64,000 nt of DNA from Macrostomum hystrix (Eukaryota > Platyhelminthes > Macrostomidae), in contig CATNEN010000033.1 in the NCBI GenBank assembly GCA_950097015.1, forward strand, positions 2,891,001-2,955,000, given 5' to 3'. The stretch's first letter is position 1. Each line of letters starts with the position of its first letter. Below the pieces are notes generated by a model. It was not told where the DNA came from, did not search any database, and worked only from the letters and a program-made list of their open reading frames with translations. The position numbers and the translations under genes were made by a program. Positions 22,355-32,150 of this stretch are shown here, piece after piece.

Positions 22355-22453
22355 ATGTTTTTTTTATCAGTGACGTGAGTTTTAATAAACTAAGCTTCAC
22401 CAGTTTACCTGTGCATCGATTTTTACCGCTTTTTCTGGGACACCCCTCGTATA
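22355..22453. mobile_element. Mariner-like terminal fragment
   Basis: TTTTCTGGGACACCCCTCGTA at its right edge is the reverse complement of a mariner/Tc1-type end (TACGAGGGGTGTCCCAGAAA). No coding sequence remains. It truncates the Harbinger fragment on its left. Confidence 0.5.
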
Positions 22454-22704
22454 AATGATCTGCGAAAGTAATATCTGTTTATATGCATATGTTTCATTAT
22501 ACTTTTGCGAAAGCGAAAGAAAGAACGTAAGTTCAGAGCGCACAAAGTACGAGATTATATTTGTACTTTCACAAACACACCTGCGTGCTCCACAGTGCCC
22601 CAGTGTGAAAAGATATGAGTTTAGCAGTTCTATTTTTAGAAATATCTGAAATACACTTGGGAGATCAATAAAAGGTCTTTCAGCCTTTTCGCGACAGATG
22701 CGCT

Positions 22705-22845
22705 ATGGCCTGACATTTTTACCGACTATTTATAACCGGGTTTTTTTACACCAGGAAGCCGACCATTTTTGCAAGCGCATCGACCTTTTTTACCGACTAT
22801 TTATAACCGCGTTTTTTGAATCAGGAACCCGACCATTCTTTCACT
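22705..22845. repeat. Two-copy direct repeat, about 72 bp
   Basis: TTTTTACCGACTATTTATAA followed by CCG(G/C)GTTTTTT, then CAGGAA(G/C)CCGACCATT, occurs at about 22717-22772 and again at about 22788-22843, with small differences. Confidence 0.7.
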
Positions 22846-23392
22846 TTTCTGTGTGTGGCCTAGTGACCTTTAGACTGGATTTCCCTTTGTACATAGAAAA
22901 TGAGGGGAATTCTAAACCACCCTTGTAAAAAACCCGGGAGTCTGTTGTCGGCGGTAAAAAATGGTCGATGCATATTTTGTGTGTGCATACACAATATGAG
23001 CGTCTAGATGCGTACAAAGCACTAGACTGCGATGATTCGCGCACGACACGCGTAGACAGCACATCGTTTATTAACATTGCGACATCGTCGTAAAGATCGG
23101 CGTTCAGAACCAATTCTTCTGCGGCATCGGCATCTCCATGTGGCACTGTCACATCATATAGCTGTTCATCCGAAACGTTGTTGACATCAGCAATGATGAT
23201 CTCCATTGCGACATCAAACAATTCGTCGATGTCAGCTTTCGACTGGGCAGCGAAGTCAGATCCAGTGACAGCAGCAGCAGCAACACAATCAGTATTGGTA
23301 GACACAACTTGGGTAGCGGCAGGTTGCATCAAGTCAAGCAGAATCTGCGCCATTTCAATGTCTTCCTCGTGACCGGATGATGTGTCAGTCAT
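22841..23392 (-). CDS. Hypothetical acidic protein, 183 residues
   Basis: Open frame from an ATG at 23392. The first 130 residues are rich in Asp, Glu, Ala and Val (DIDELFDVAMEIIIADVNNV), the last 50 basic. No domain recognised. It could be a transcription-activation-like or accessory ORF of a transposon, given the neighbours. The C-terminal part overlaps the 72-bp repeat, so the true end may be a splice site upstream. No supporting splice or promoter evidence. Confidence 0.35.
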   Translation of the reverse strand: MTDTSSGHEEDIEMAQILLDLMQPAATQVVSTNTDCVAAAAVTGSDFAAQSKADIDELFDVAMEIIIADVNNVSDEQLYDVTVPHGDADAAEELVLNADLYDDVAMLINDVLSTRVVRESSQSSALYASRRSYCVCTHKICIDHFLPPTTDSRVFYKGGLEFPSFSMYKGKSSLKVTRPHTEK

Positions 23393-23587
23393 GCAATGTC
23401 GACTTTGAATAATCAGATGCTTAATCGAATACCAACTTTTAGTTTTATTAATCAGTTAATTAATTTCAATATAACTAATGGTAGCAGTGTTTAACAAAAG
23501 AGTTGTTACATTCAAATCTGGGTTACTAGCAGCACGATTAGCATCGCCGGGCTCTCCTTCAGTGCCAGTGCCGCCATTGTTGCTGTG

Positions 23588-23591
23588 ACTG

Positions 23592-23623
<32 letters not shown>

Positions 23624-23630
23624 TATATTG
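23588..23630. repeat. CTG trinucleotide tract
   Basis: CTGTTG followed by about eight uninterrupted CTG triplets, preceded by related GTT/GCT triplets. Simple microsatellite. Confidence 0.9.
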
Positions 23631-23645
23631 GTGACTGTATATCGG

Positions 23646-23969
23646 TCAATTGCGCTGCGGCAGTTGCAATTGGCCGACTAAATCACGTGTCGGATTAGCG
23701 TTCACAATAGAAAATCTCTGATTGTAAATGCGCACTACACCTGGGCGATGCCATACGTACTGAACACGTTGACGTGAAGGCAGAATAGCAAAATCAGAGT
23801 CTGAACTACTATCTGAGCTGTGCCTTCGTCGACGTCGCTCAGTGCCAATCACGACATCCGTGCTGCTACTGACGGTAGGGCACGAGATCGGTTTGTCGTT
23901 GCCAGAGTTGTGATCCTCTCTGTCGATATCTCGATCTCCGCCATTCTGCCGCCCACCCAGGGATGACAT
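23646..23969 (-). CDS. Hypothetical Ser/Arg-rich protein, 107 residues
   Basis: Open frame with ATG at 23969 containing GTERRRRRHSSDSSSDSDFA followed by ILPSRQRVQYVWHRPGVVRI. The composition (Arg run plus Ser/Asp acidic block) suggests a nuclear or casein-kinase-target segment. No family recognised. It ends just before a CTG trinucleotide tract at about 23588-23630. It may be an exon of the same unit as the acidic ORF at 22841-23392; I could not prove a connecting intron. Confidence 0.3.
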   Translation of the reverse strand: MSSLGGRQNGGDRDIDREDHNSGNDKPISCPTVSSSTDVVIGTERRRRRHSSDSSSDSDFAILPSRQRVQYVWHRPGVVRIYNQRFSIVNANPTRDLVGQLQLPQRN

Positions 23970-25510
23970 GTAGTTATTTATTTTTTACGATTAATTCATT
24001 GTTTTCAGAATTAAATTCGAATCAAAAGTCACTCTTCTCTTCGCCACTCATGAAATGCTATCATTTAAATAGTCTGAAACCATAGGCCTTATCTACCATC
24101 ATTCCTGTCGCTTCTTTGACTCTCTCTAGCCTCTCTTATGACTTTCTTGAAGTAGCTGCTGTTTGCCGTTTTTTGTTGCTTGCCGCTTCTTACTCGGACT
24201 GTCCTTCTTCTTCCACATCTCAGTCGCTTTTTCTCCGCTCGCTTGTTGGCGCCGCCGAAAACTAGCTCTAGGGACAGACGAATGCAATTTATTTTTAGCA
24301 ACAGCAGCTTGTACCATTCCGATTTAGGGTATAAAAAACCAGTGACACTGGATTTAAGAATGCTTAACATTCCCAAACCACCTTTCTAGGTGGGTATCAA
24401 GGACTAGTAAAGTAACGTTTCTACTTTAGTAGTCCTTGGTGGGTATTCGAACAGAAAGATTTTAATTTTGCAGAGATGTCGTGAGACCAAACAAACATGC
24501 CCCATAGTGGTAAGAGAGACAAATATCGACTCAAAAAATTGAAAATGCGAGGATGATACTAAATTCTCGTGACACTCGTTATCAATGTCTACTATAACAT
24601 GCACTAAAATTTGTCTTTACGTTGCCTCAAAGTATTCAAAGTGTGTTGATGATCTCATTATACTTAGATTGTCATTTCAAAGTGACACCTGCAGGTTCAT
24701 TGACCTTTGGTGATGACCAATAGTCTGCCTTATATAGACTATTATCTGTTCATATAGAAGCAGCTAGGAGTGAAAAGCTTTCATTTCTTTTTTTTATATC
24801 CACAAACGACCGGGAAAGAGAGTTGGAAAACTATATGAATCCACGGCAGCGCATCCTATTGTGAGCTCGAGTACAGAGCCGACACAAAAAATTTACTAAG
24901 ATATCCGTGGCTCCTTTTTTATATTGAAGCAATTAGTTGTGCGACGCATGTGGTGAATCAGATGGTTGCTGCGCAGGAAAACTCCAAACTTAATTTCCAA
25001 CGGCTGGTTGTTATTCAAGGATACGGTCGTAGACGTTATAAGACACCAGGGTGAGTTCAAAAACCTCCTTTCTGTCGGAGTTTGGAAATTTGGGTTTGCT
25101 GCCATAGTTGCAAATAAGCAGATCATGCGCATTGATAAAATCAATAGGCAAGTCGCCTCTAGGGTTTGTCACTGCTGGCCCAGACAGTTGTGTGCATTGG
25201 CGTCACAGCCAATCATCATCAGCCTCTTCCTCTCCATGTTGCAGAAGCCTGCAAGCTCCAGTATGAGCGGCGAGGGAACGTCAGCCTGGAAGTCCAAGTA
25301 GGCGGAGTTAAAAATCATATCGAATGTGATAAATGTACATTAAGAACATCTGTATAATAGTGACTGGGAGTTCCTTGCGAACCAGGGAGTGATAGAGGAA
25401 TCGATAGCCACTGGGCAGCCCGGTGGGTTTGCTCCTGTGGGTGTAAGGCTCTAGGATGAGGTAAATTTGAGTCGAAAAATCTCTTAGATTTGTTGCGGAT
25501 TTTTTTATCA
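23970..25510. other. No gene recognised
   Basis: Short frames only. A basic minus-strand frame at 24126-24376 (Lys/Arg-rich, in two competing frames) and a plus-strand frame at 24966-25301 show no known motif. A GGGTGAG at about 25050 resembles a donor but has no convincing exon before it. Confidence 0.4.
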
Positions 25511-25514
25511 TTCC

Positions 25515-27355
25515 TCGGCAACCTCGCATTCGACTTCAACAAAAGACGTTCATTTTCAGCAAAGTGCACTCAATTTCAAACGGTCACATTTTTCTTGTAT
25601 TGTCTATGGAAAAAAATTGTCGCAGCGTGTGAAAAGAGTCATTCGATTTCAACATTTTGCACTCAAATGCAACATTTTCATTGTAATTAAACAGAACTGA
25701 GCAGTTGCACTACAGTGACAGTGAAGAGAAGGCTCGTTACATGTAGAATTCAGAAATATAGAAAGTAGAAACATATTCAAGCGCAAGGTTCAAGCATACG
25801 ATAAAATATAAAGCTGGGAAACACAGTTTTACTGTTAACAAACAATCCGAGTTAGCTTTGAAAACTTGAGACGAAAAGGAAAGAATCGATCATTGCCTCA
25901 ATTTTACTTAGTCGGCACTATTCTAATCTCCGTTGATTACCATTCCAGACAGGCATCTTGGCACAAAGCTGAAGCAGTGGTTGTACCACTGCATAACCTT
26001 GCCCTGCGAAACACTCTCGTTAACGGTCAGGTCAGCAAATCGCTGTAGTTCGTCCCTGCGAAAGGCAGCCAGCGAACGCCCAGCTCGAATCTCTGCAGAT
26101 TGACTAATAAAAATGTCGCGATTTCCATTCAGTTCTCTTTTGATCGCCGCCTTCCACGCGGAGATAGCGCTTTCTACGGGTGTCAGAAAAGGGCTGTATC
26201 GCGGTAGTCGACGAAATTCGGCTGCCCCAACAGCTTCTTGTAGTTCAGCGTTATTGTGGCTGCTGACGTTATCAAATATGAAGTAAGCCCTTTGATGCGG
26301 AAAAGCCATTTGCGCGTTACCAATTGAAATTTGCAAAAATTCTGCAAATCTTTCCTTGGTCATTCCGCGATCATATGCTTGGTAGTGGATCACGCTGACC
26401 TGTGGCGAAACAAGCGAGGCAAATAGTGATACGAGTGCCCTTCTGGCCCGCAACTATTCGGTATGCGCGCTCGCCTCGAAGCGCTCGTCCTTGCTGACAT
26501 CTTGTCCAGGTATCAAAGGCGAACTCGTCGATAAAAACTTTAGGAGAGTTCACAACATCTGCAGAGCACCACCAATTGCAATAGGCTTCTCGCTCAGCTA
26601 AGACAGCCGGCGAGTTCCTCTCCGCAGGAACGTCCCGAACCAGCTTAACGGTGTATGCTAGACCATCGAGATGTCGGCTCAGTGTTGTCACTGATACATA
26701 TGGCTTCTCGGGGAACCTCGCTTGCAGGCAGTCCTTAATCTCTGCGAGTGTAAGAACAGGGTTATCATCCAGTAGTTCGGTGCAGTATTGCTCCATCTGC
26801 TCGTCAAACTTTGAATGCGCTCTACCGCCCCTGGGTCTCTTTTCCCGACGACCAGATCGCACGATGGAATAGGCTGTAACTCGATTTATATTCATCAGTC
26901 TTGCGAGCTGAAAGTAATCTTGCCCATTCACATGAGCATCAAGAAGGCGGCCTCTATCATCATCTGACACTCTGCCGTATGGCCCACGGGTTTCATCATC
27001 ACACTGATCTTCTTCAAGAAATTCTTCGTCTCCATCTTCTTAAAGTAGCTCTTCGTCACTGTATTTCTCTGTTGAAAAAGTGTGGTCTTTCGCTTCAATA
27101 AAACTTGCTGACGTTCTGTACATGTACTGAGAACCAGAGGTTTTGATATAAATGTCGTCTTCACAAAAACGTCTATGGTTGAAATTGAATGCAAAACATT
27201 GAATTTGAGTGCAAATTGTTGAAATCGAAAGACTATTTTCACACGCTGCGACAAATTTTTGCCATAGACAATACAAGAAAAATGTGACCGGTTGAAATTG
27301 AGTGCACTTTGCTGAAAATGAGCGTCCTTTGTTGAAGTCGAATGCGAGGTTGCCG
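25515..27355 (-). mobile_element. IS630/Tc1-type transposon with long, internally repeated inverted ends
   Basis: The left end (25515-25690) and right end (about 27185-27355) are inverted copies of about 170 bp with few differences. Both contain AACCTCGCATTCGACTTCAA, TCATTTTCAGCAAAGTGCAC and CTTGTATTGTCTATGG in the same order. Each arm is built from degenerate copies of a 12-14-mer (TCGATTTCAACA, TCAATTTCAAAC, TCATTTTCAGCA, TCAAATGCAACA). Further copies continue outward to about 27445. The transposase lies between the arms on the minus strand. Confidence 0.85.
25923..27060 (-). pseudogene. IS630/Tc1-type transposase, one frameshift
   Basis: The N-terminal part (from about 26994) has a helix-turn-helix (DYFQLARLMNINRVTAYSIV) and a PRGGRAHSKFDE hinge, then NPVLTLAEIKDCLQARFPEK and LDGLAYTVKLVRDVP. 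The catalytic part has the first Asp in VFIDEFAFDTWTR. After a frameshift near 26420 come YFIFDNVSSHNN with the second Asp and LPRYSPFLTPVESAISAWK with Glu as third acid. Thirty-two residues separate the last two acids. An in-frame TAA near 27039 separates an upstream acidic extension (EDGDEEFLEEDQCDDE), so the original start is uncertain. With one frameshift it is almost intact. Confidence 0.85.
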
Positions 27356-27445
27356 AATTTGGATGCTGGTCTGACTGGCTAAAAATACATTGATGAATTT
27401 GATTGCAAGCTTGCTGAAATTGAATGAGCGTTTGTTTGAAATTGA

Positions 27446-27860
27446 ACGAAAAAATGTGTATATTAATCAACAACACAAAAGTACATGTTGAAACATTAGT
27501 TGTTATTCATAGTTCAATAATTAACGAGTAATAAGTCATCAACTAAGCCATCCAATGTTAAAAGAAGAAGCTGAGTCGCACTCCATCTGTCGAGATAAAC
27601 ATCTCTCCATAATATTTATAATTTATGTCTTAATTTTCAGTTTCTCACCCAGATTTATTCTACATTTGTTTGTTCCCGCAATGCTGCACTCCAGCTCACT
27701 TAGCATTCTGATTCCCATAGAATTCCACACCGCAGTGTAATATCACTTTAATTTTACGCTCGTACTCTCTCAGCATTCGCTCCTCCCATAGACACCCCTT
27801 ACTGTACCCTCCATCGTTCTAGCTACACTTAAATATACTAAGCAAAGATCTTTCTCAGAC
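27446..27860. other. No gene recognised
   Basis: AT-rich spacer between the IS630-type element and the Crypton-type gene. Nothing identified. Confidence 0.4.
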
Positions 27861-29397
27861 TTACGTCTCATAATTCAACCACAGCAAAAATAACAATAAA
27901 CACTCTTTCCTTAACGGAAATCTTACATTATTTCCTAAACGGAAACCATCCTTTTCAAGAACCGCGGTAGACTTGTCTGGATTATCCGATGGCGTAGCTA
28001 CAGTCGACGGCACAACGATTGTGGCTCGCTTTGATGAGGAGGCACCATCCGACAGAGAATCCGCATTCAGAGCGACGCTAAGCGATTCGGAAATTTGTTG
28101 CTTCCGCTTCTCAGAAATTCTGCTGACATAGCGAACAACAGCCGCGTCACTCCGATGCCCTGTGAAATGGTCGCCGCATAAAAAATCTATTTAATAATCT
28201 GCCAATTAAACACACCAAAATACTACGCACGTACACTCGTACCTGTCACAGATTTGATCTCCTGCAAACTGTGTCCGGCTTCCGTCAGGTTAGTAACAAC
28301 TGTTGCGCTAATGCAATGGTTGGTGTACTCGAACTGTAGACCAGCGCGCTTTGAGATGCCCTTCATCATATCGAATAGTGTGTTCTTTCCCAGAACCTGC
28401 TAATGAGAATACCATACTGCCGAATCAGGCCTGACCTTGATCGGCTTCGGAAACAAAACATCCGTTCCTGGTCGCAGCTTAGACACGTACAGGTCCACGG
28501 CTTCTACTGGACAATTCTGGCCTTGGATACTGAACATTCTTATCTGCTTGCTTGTCCTGCACTTGCCACGGTCTTCGGCAGTGATATATAGTCTTCTCCC
28601 GACCAGTTTGGATCATGTCAATGCACCTCACATTATTGACCATAGAGAATTGCAGTGAAGACAACTTCAGATCCCTAATCCATTCACGACCTCGAAATCC
28701 GAAATGGTAGACGATATAAAAAAACACTTCATCCTGAAGCCGCACTGGATCCCGTCGAGTGAAATATTGTTTCAGAAGGGCCATGTCGGAATCCGTGATC
28801 GCGCTGAATCCAGGCTGTTCGCCCGAAGTTCGCTCTCGTAGCTGGCCAACTAAGGCGCAGAACAAACGAATAGGTTTCGTTGCTCAGCCGGAATACTTCG
28901 TTGCCAATGATATCAATGCGCGTGTCTCCTTTACAAATCGCTGAATGCTTGCCCGAAAGCCACGAATCGTATCCGGTGCATAGGTCTTCGTTCCAAGCGC
29001 AGGATTCGCTCGCAGACTAACATACCATAGGCGAAGATAGCCGTCTAAGTAGCGTAATGGCATGCTCTCGATGTCGTCAGGCAGGTTTTTCTCTCGAAGA
29101 AATTTCTTGAACCGATCAACGTGATTCTTAGTAGTCGCTACGGTGGATGGTGACTTGGACGATTGCTCAAGCCGTTTTGATGCCCTCTAGCTCTTGCACA
29201 TCCAAGTCACGATACGAAACTTCCGGATCCCGTAGATCCGTCAGAAATGTCTCCACCTCATTGAGGTCCAGGATTGGCAGTCCCGACCACTGATCGATCG
29301 TCGCCTCGGCGCACTTGGACAATTTGGACATGAAATCCAATTCAGCACTATCCAAGCCACTAATATCGCCAGTGGCAATTCTTTGCAAGTTAATCAT
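27861..29397 (-). pseudogene. Crypton-type tyrosine recombinase, nearly full length, inactivated
   Basis: N-terminal frame from 29397, then (after a frameshift at about 29175) STVATTKNHVDRFKKFLREK, the SAM-like core-binding domain shared by Crypton-derived proteins (KIAA1958, ZMYM2-4, QRICH1). Next come the first catalytic Arg in HFGFRGREWIRDL and LGKNTLFDMMKGISKRAG. The box usually written HxxR reads YTNHCISATVV, so the second Arg is Ser. An 83-nt intron (28160-28242) is removed to give VTGHRSDAAVVRYVSRI, with His box and catalytic Tyr. A TGA at about 28893 and a TAG at about 28400 also interrupt the frame. Lost Arg plus stops mean a dead enzyme. Confidence 0.85.
28160..28242 (-). other. 83-nt intron in the Crypton-type gene
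   Basis: Donor GTACGAGTG directly after GTGACAG, acceptor CATTTCACAG before GGCATCGG, minus strand. Removing it restores the TGHRS box, the most conserved part of the catalytic domain, in frame. Length is similar to the 81- and 87-nt introns of the unrecognised gene at 20-21.7 kb. Confidence 0.8.
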
Positions 29398-29795
29398 TTT
29401 CAGGTTAACGCTCCTGAATTATATTCTCGCCCTCCGAATTCTCTCGGCTTCTTAAAAAAATAGAGTAAAATCTCAGTTTTCCATAGGCTAAAGTGCCGGG
29501 CAGGAATGATTTAGACGCGGGCAGGAATGCATTCCGTGCCCGCTACTTTCGTCTATGACTCTATGAATCATGCTTGTGGCGCCCTTGAAATTATGAGACA
29601 ACACAGCTGTCTATGGATTTGAGGGTCGAAATGAGTGGAATTCGAGGTCTGCGAAGCTAATTCTAACCATAGACGAAGTAAAATAAAAAAAGCTTGGGTA
29701 CAGTTACTAAAAAGAGAAGCGAAGCTTGCAGAGGGAGAAATCTCAACTAAATCTCTTATTTATAAAAAACAACGAAATTCCGAGCTATTTTCAAC
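29398..29795. promoter_or_regulatory. Intergenic interval between divergent Crypton-type ORFs
   Basis: About 400 bp separates two ORF starts that point away from each other. It contains AT-rich stretches and TATTTATAAAA at about 29757-29767, about 30 nt before the plus-strand ATG, which could be a TATA element. No direct evidence of promoter activity. Confidence 0.3.
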
Positions 29796-30422
29796 ATGAG
29801 TGACAATGAAGACATGAGCTTCAGTTTTGAACGTATTAGTCTTGCTGAAGTCCAAGCTGTTCTGGATCACTTGTCAAATGCTCCTCTGGCAACCGACTAC
29901 AACGAAGATGAGCAAAGACTCAATGAAATGATTGCGTCTGTTGTGCCGCAAGCGACAAAGAAGAAGTGCAATTGGATGGTAGAGGTCTTTCGATCATGGC
30001 ATGAAGACAAGAAGACTCAATGGGCTAAGTCAGAACGTGGACCGAGTTTGGTGTTGGCCGACCTATCCGAGATGTGCAAGCCCGATCTCAACTACGCTTT
30101 GAAGTGGTTTATTATAGAGATACGAAATAAGCGTGGTGATCGCTATGCCGCTTCTACTTTGATGGACTTCTTTAGCATGCTGCAATACTATTTGGTAAAC
30201 GAGTGTGGAAAGCCATGGAGCCTCTGGACGGATATGGAATTCAATGGAAGCCGGCGTGCGCTTGATGCTTCAATGAAGCTGAGTACCCGTGAGGGAAAGG
30301 GCAGTGGATTGCGACGTGCAGGACCGGTTCCACCTAGCATCGAGGAGAAGCTCGATGTTATGCTTGGTAGTGAGGTCTTATTTGGCTCGTGCCAAATAAA
30401 CGACTTTAACATTGGACCATAG
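29796..30422 (+). pseudogene. Crypton-type recombinase, N-terminal half only
   Basis: An ATG frame of 208 residues with KKKCNWMVEVFRSWHEDKKT, DLNYALKWFIIEIRNKRGDR, YAASTLMDFFSMLQYYL and RRALDASMKLSTREGKGSGL. This is the core-binding region of the Crypton/KIAA1958-like family ('NW.V.VF..W', 'L...L..FI.E.R...G..Y...TL'). The frame ends where the catalytic domain should begin, and no Arg-His-Arg-Tyr residues follow. It differs too much from the minus-strand copy at 27.9-29.4 kb to be a recent duplicate. Confidence 0.8.
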
Positions 30423-30765
30423 ATTTATTTGGAGCGGCCAAAAGGGGTATAAATTGAGTGCTCGCAGTATTTATTTGGATGCAAAAAAATAGAACCTATG
30501 AACAAGAAATTGAATCCAACTGAATCGGGGCCTCACGGCTAGTAGTCTATGGCAAAACCTGAGTCAAAGCATCTAAACAATAAAAACATGTACTGAAATG
30601 CGTGCTCGAAGGATTCACTTGCTTGACGCTTTGACCAAGGATATAATTGGTCATTTATAACTTATTATTAAGTTGTTAAGTAATAAGTTATTAAGTTGTC
30701 CTTGGCTTTTACACAGTTTTTTTGCCATAGGTTACTACACCTTTTTTCCATTCTATTTTGGCAAT
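30423..30765. other. No gene recognised
   Basis: AT-rich spacer; TTATTAAGTTGTTAAGTAATAA near 30661-30690 is a small direct/inverted repeat. Nothing else. Confidence 0.4.
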
Positions 30766-31045
30766 CGTGCAATCAAAGTCGAAATCTTTTCATTCAATTC
30801 AGACAGTTTATGTTAGTTCTTGGCCGGACGTGCATTCAATTCCGACAAATGTGCTTTCAAAAGCGACAATTTTCAAACAAAGCAAACAAGCTACCACGAG
30901 AAACCGACACTTTGCAATCAATTCAAACAATTTGCAATCAATTCCGACAGTTGGCTATGAATTGGCTTTTTCTGTCCTCCTATCTATGGCTCATACTGTG
31001 AAATTTCCAATCAATTCCGACATATTTCAATCTATTTAGACAATC
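30766..31045. repeat. Iterated-motif terminal region of a second IS630-type copy
   Basis: Degenerate 12-14-mers of the type TCAATTCCGACA/TCAATTCAAACA recur at least seven times, like the ends of the element at 25.5-27.4 kb but with a different consensus. It lies next to the second IS630-type transposase, on the expected side. The opposite arm was not found. Confidence 0.65.
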
Positions 31046-31145
31046 CATTGGAGTACATACTGCATGTACTGTAAATTTACAGTATACTTCAAAATGAAAC
31101 AGTCAGCAGAGTTCATGAGGTTCATAAAGATTCAGCAGTCAGGTT

Positions 31146-31960
31146 TTAGCCATCAATCGGCACTTCCGCAATGCAGCGCGGTACACAAGTCAGACAATGG
31201 TTGTACCAAGCCGTGCAGTTGGCTCCGGTGACGACATTTACAGTACTATTCGTTACTCCCTCAAGCATATCACGCCGATATGCTGCTTTGGTTCGTCCAA
31301 CAAGAGCTTGCTGGTCGGGGTTCAGAAAGGCGTCGATGTTTGTGGCTAGCTCGACTTCAATCGCAGCCTTCCAAGCCGATATCGCATTCTCGACGGGTGT
31401 CAGGAATGGGCTATGGGGAGGCAGGCGTCGCATCTCGATAACTCCAGGAAGTTCCTGATCTTCTCCGTCGTTATGACTACTTACGTTGTCATAAATGACA
31501 AAGGCTGGCTGGTTGAATGCTTCTTGCATGTTGCCGACCAAGATGTTAAGAAATTCCGCGAATATTTATTTTGTCATGCCGGTTGGGTACGTCTGGAGTG
31601 CAGTTACTCCGATACCAGGTGAAACTGCACAACAGACCGTCAGTCGTGGGCCCTTCGATCCTGCAACACGCCGATATGCTCTCTGACCCTGTTGAGCACG
31701 GCCCTGCGACCTCCGTGTCCAGCAGTCGAACTCAAATTAGTTGACGTAAACTTTCGGCCGGTTTAAAACTTCAGCTGAACACCACCATTCGCAATAGGCA
31801 CGACGCAGTTGCAAATTAGCTGGTGAGTTTCGCTCTACTGGCTGGTCTCTTAGCAACTTAGTGGTGTAGAGCATTTTGTCTAGATGACGACTGACTGTAG
31901 AAATTGCTACTTCGGGTTTTTCAGGAAAGCGAGCATGAAGGCCAGTCGATTGCTTGGACA
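31146..31960 (-). pseudogene. IS630/Tc1-type transposase, second copy, decayed
   Basis: The minus strand reads LHARFPEKPEVAISTVSRHL then DKMLYTTKLLRDQPVERNSP, and KVYVN before a stop where the first Asp should follow. Then, in other frames, WTRRSQGRAQQGQRAYR. From 31541 it has VIYDNVSSHND with the second Asp and SPFLTPVENAISAWKAAIE with the third acid, again 32 residues apart. The tail (TAWYNHCLTCVPRCIAEV) matches that of the 26-kb copy. The N-terminal helix-turn-helix is missing. Confidence 0.8.
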
Positions 31961-32150
31961 CCTCGATAGGACGCTCTAAGGCGCCGCTTACAGCCGTCGA
32001 CGCTTCAAAAACTGTGCATTCGCACTTCCTTGCTAGATATCGGCGCACCGTTCTTTCGCTCTTCTGACCGGTGATGCACATGATTCGTTCATTCCATGGC
32101 CAGTCTCGTGCAAGTCATGGCAGCAGCTACCTCAGAATTTCTTGCGGCGC
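31961..32150 (-). pseudogene. Crypton-type recombinase C-terminal fragment
   Basis: DLHETGHGMNE and, in a shifted frame, MCITGQKSERTVRRYLARK: the TGH-like box (TGQK here) and RRY with the catalytic Tyr. It runs directly into the IS630-type remnant in the same orientation. Similar to the fragment at 17.7-18.05 kb (DLHEAGF..IMSITGQQSEATVRRY), so both come from the same Crypton lineage, distinct from the 28-kb copy. Confidence 0.72.
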
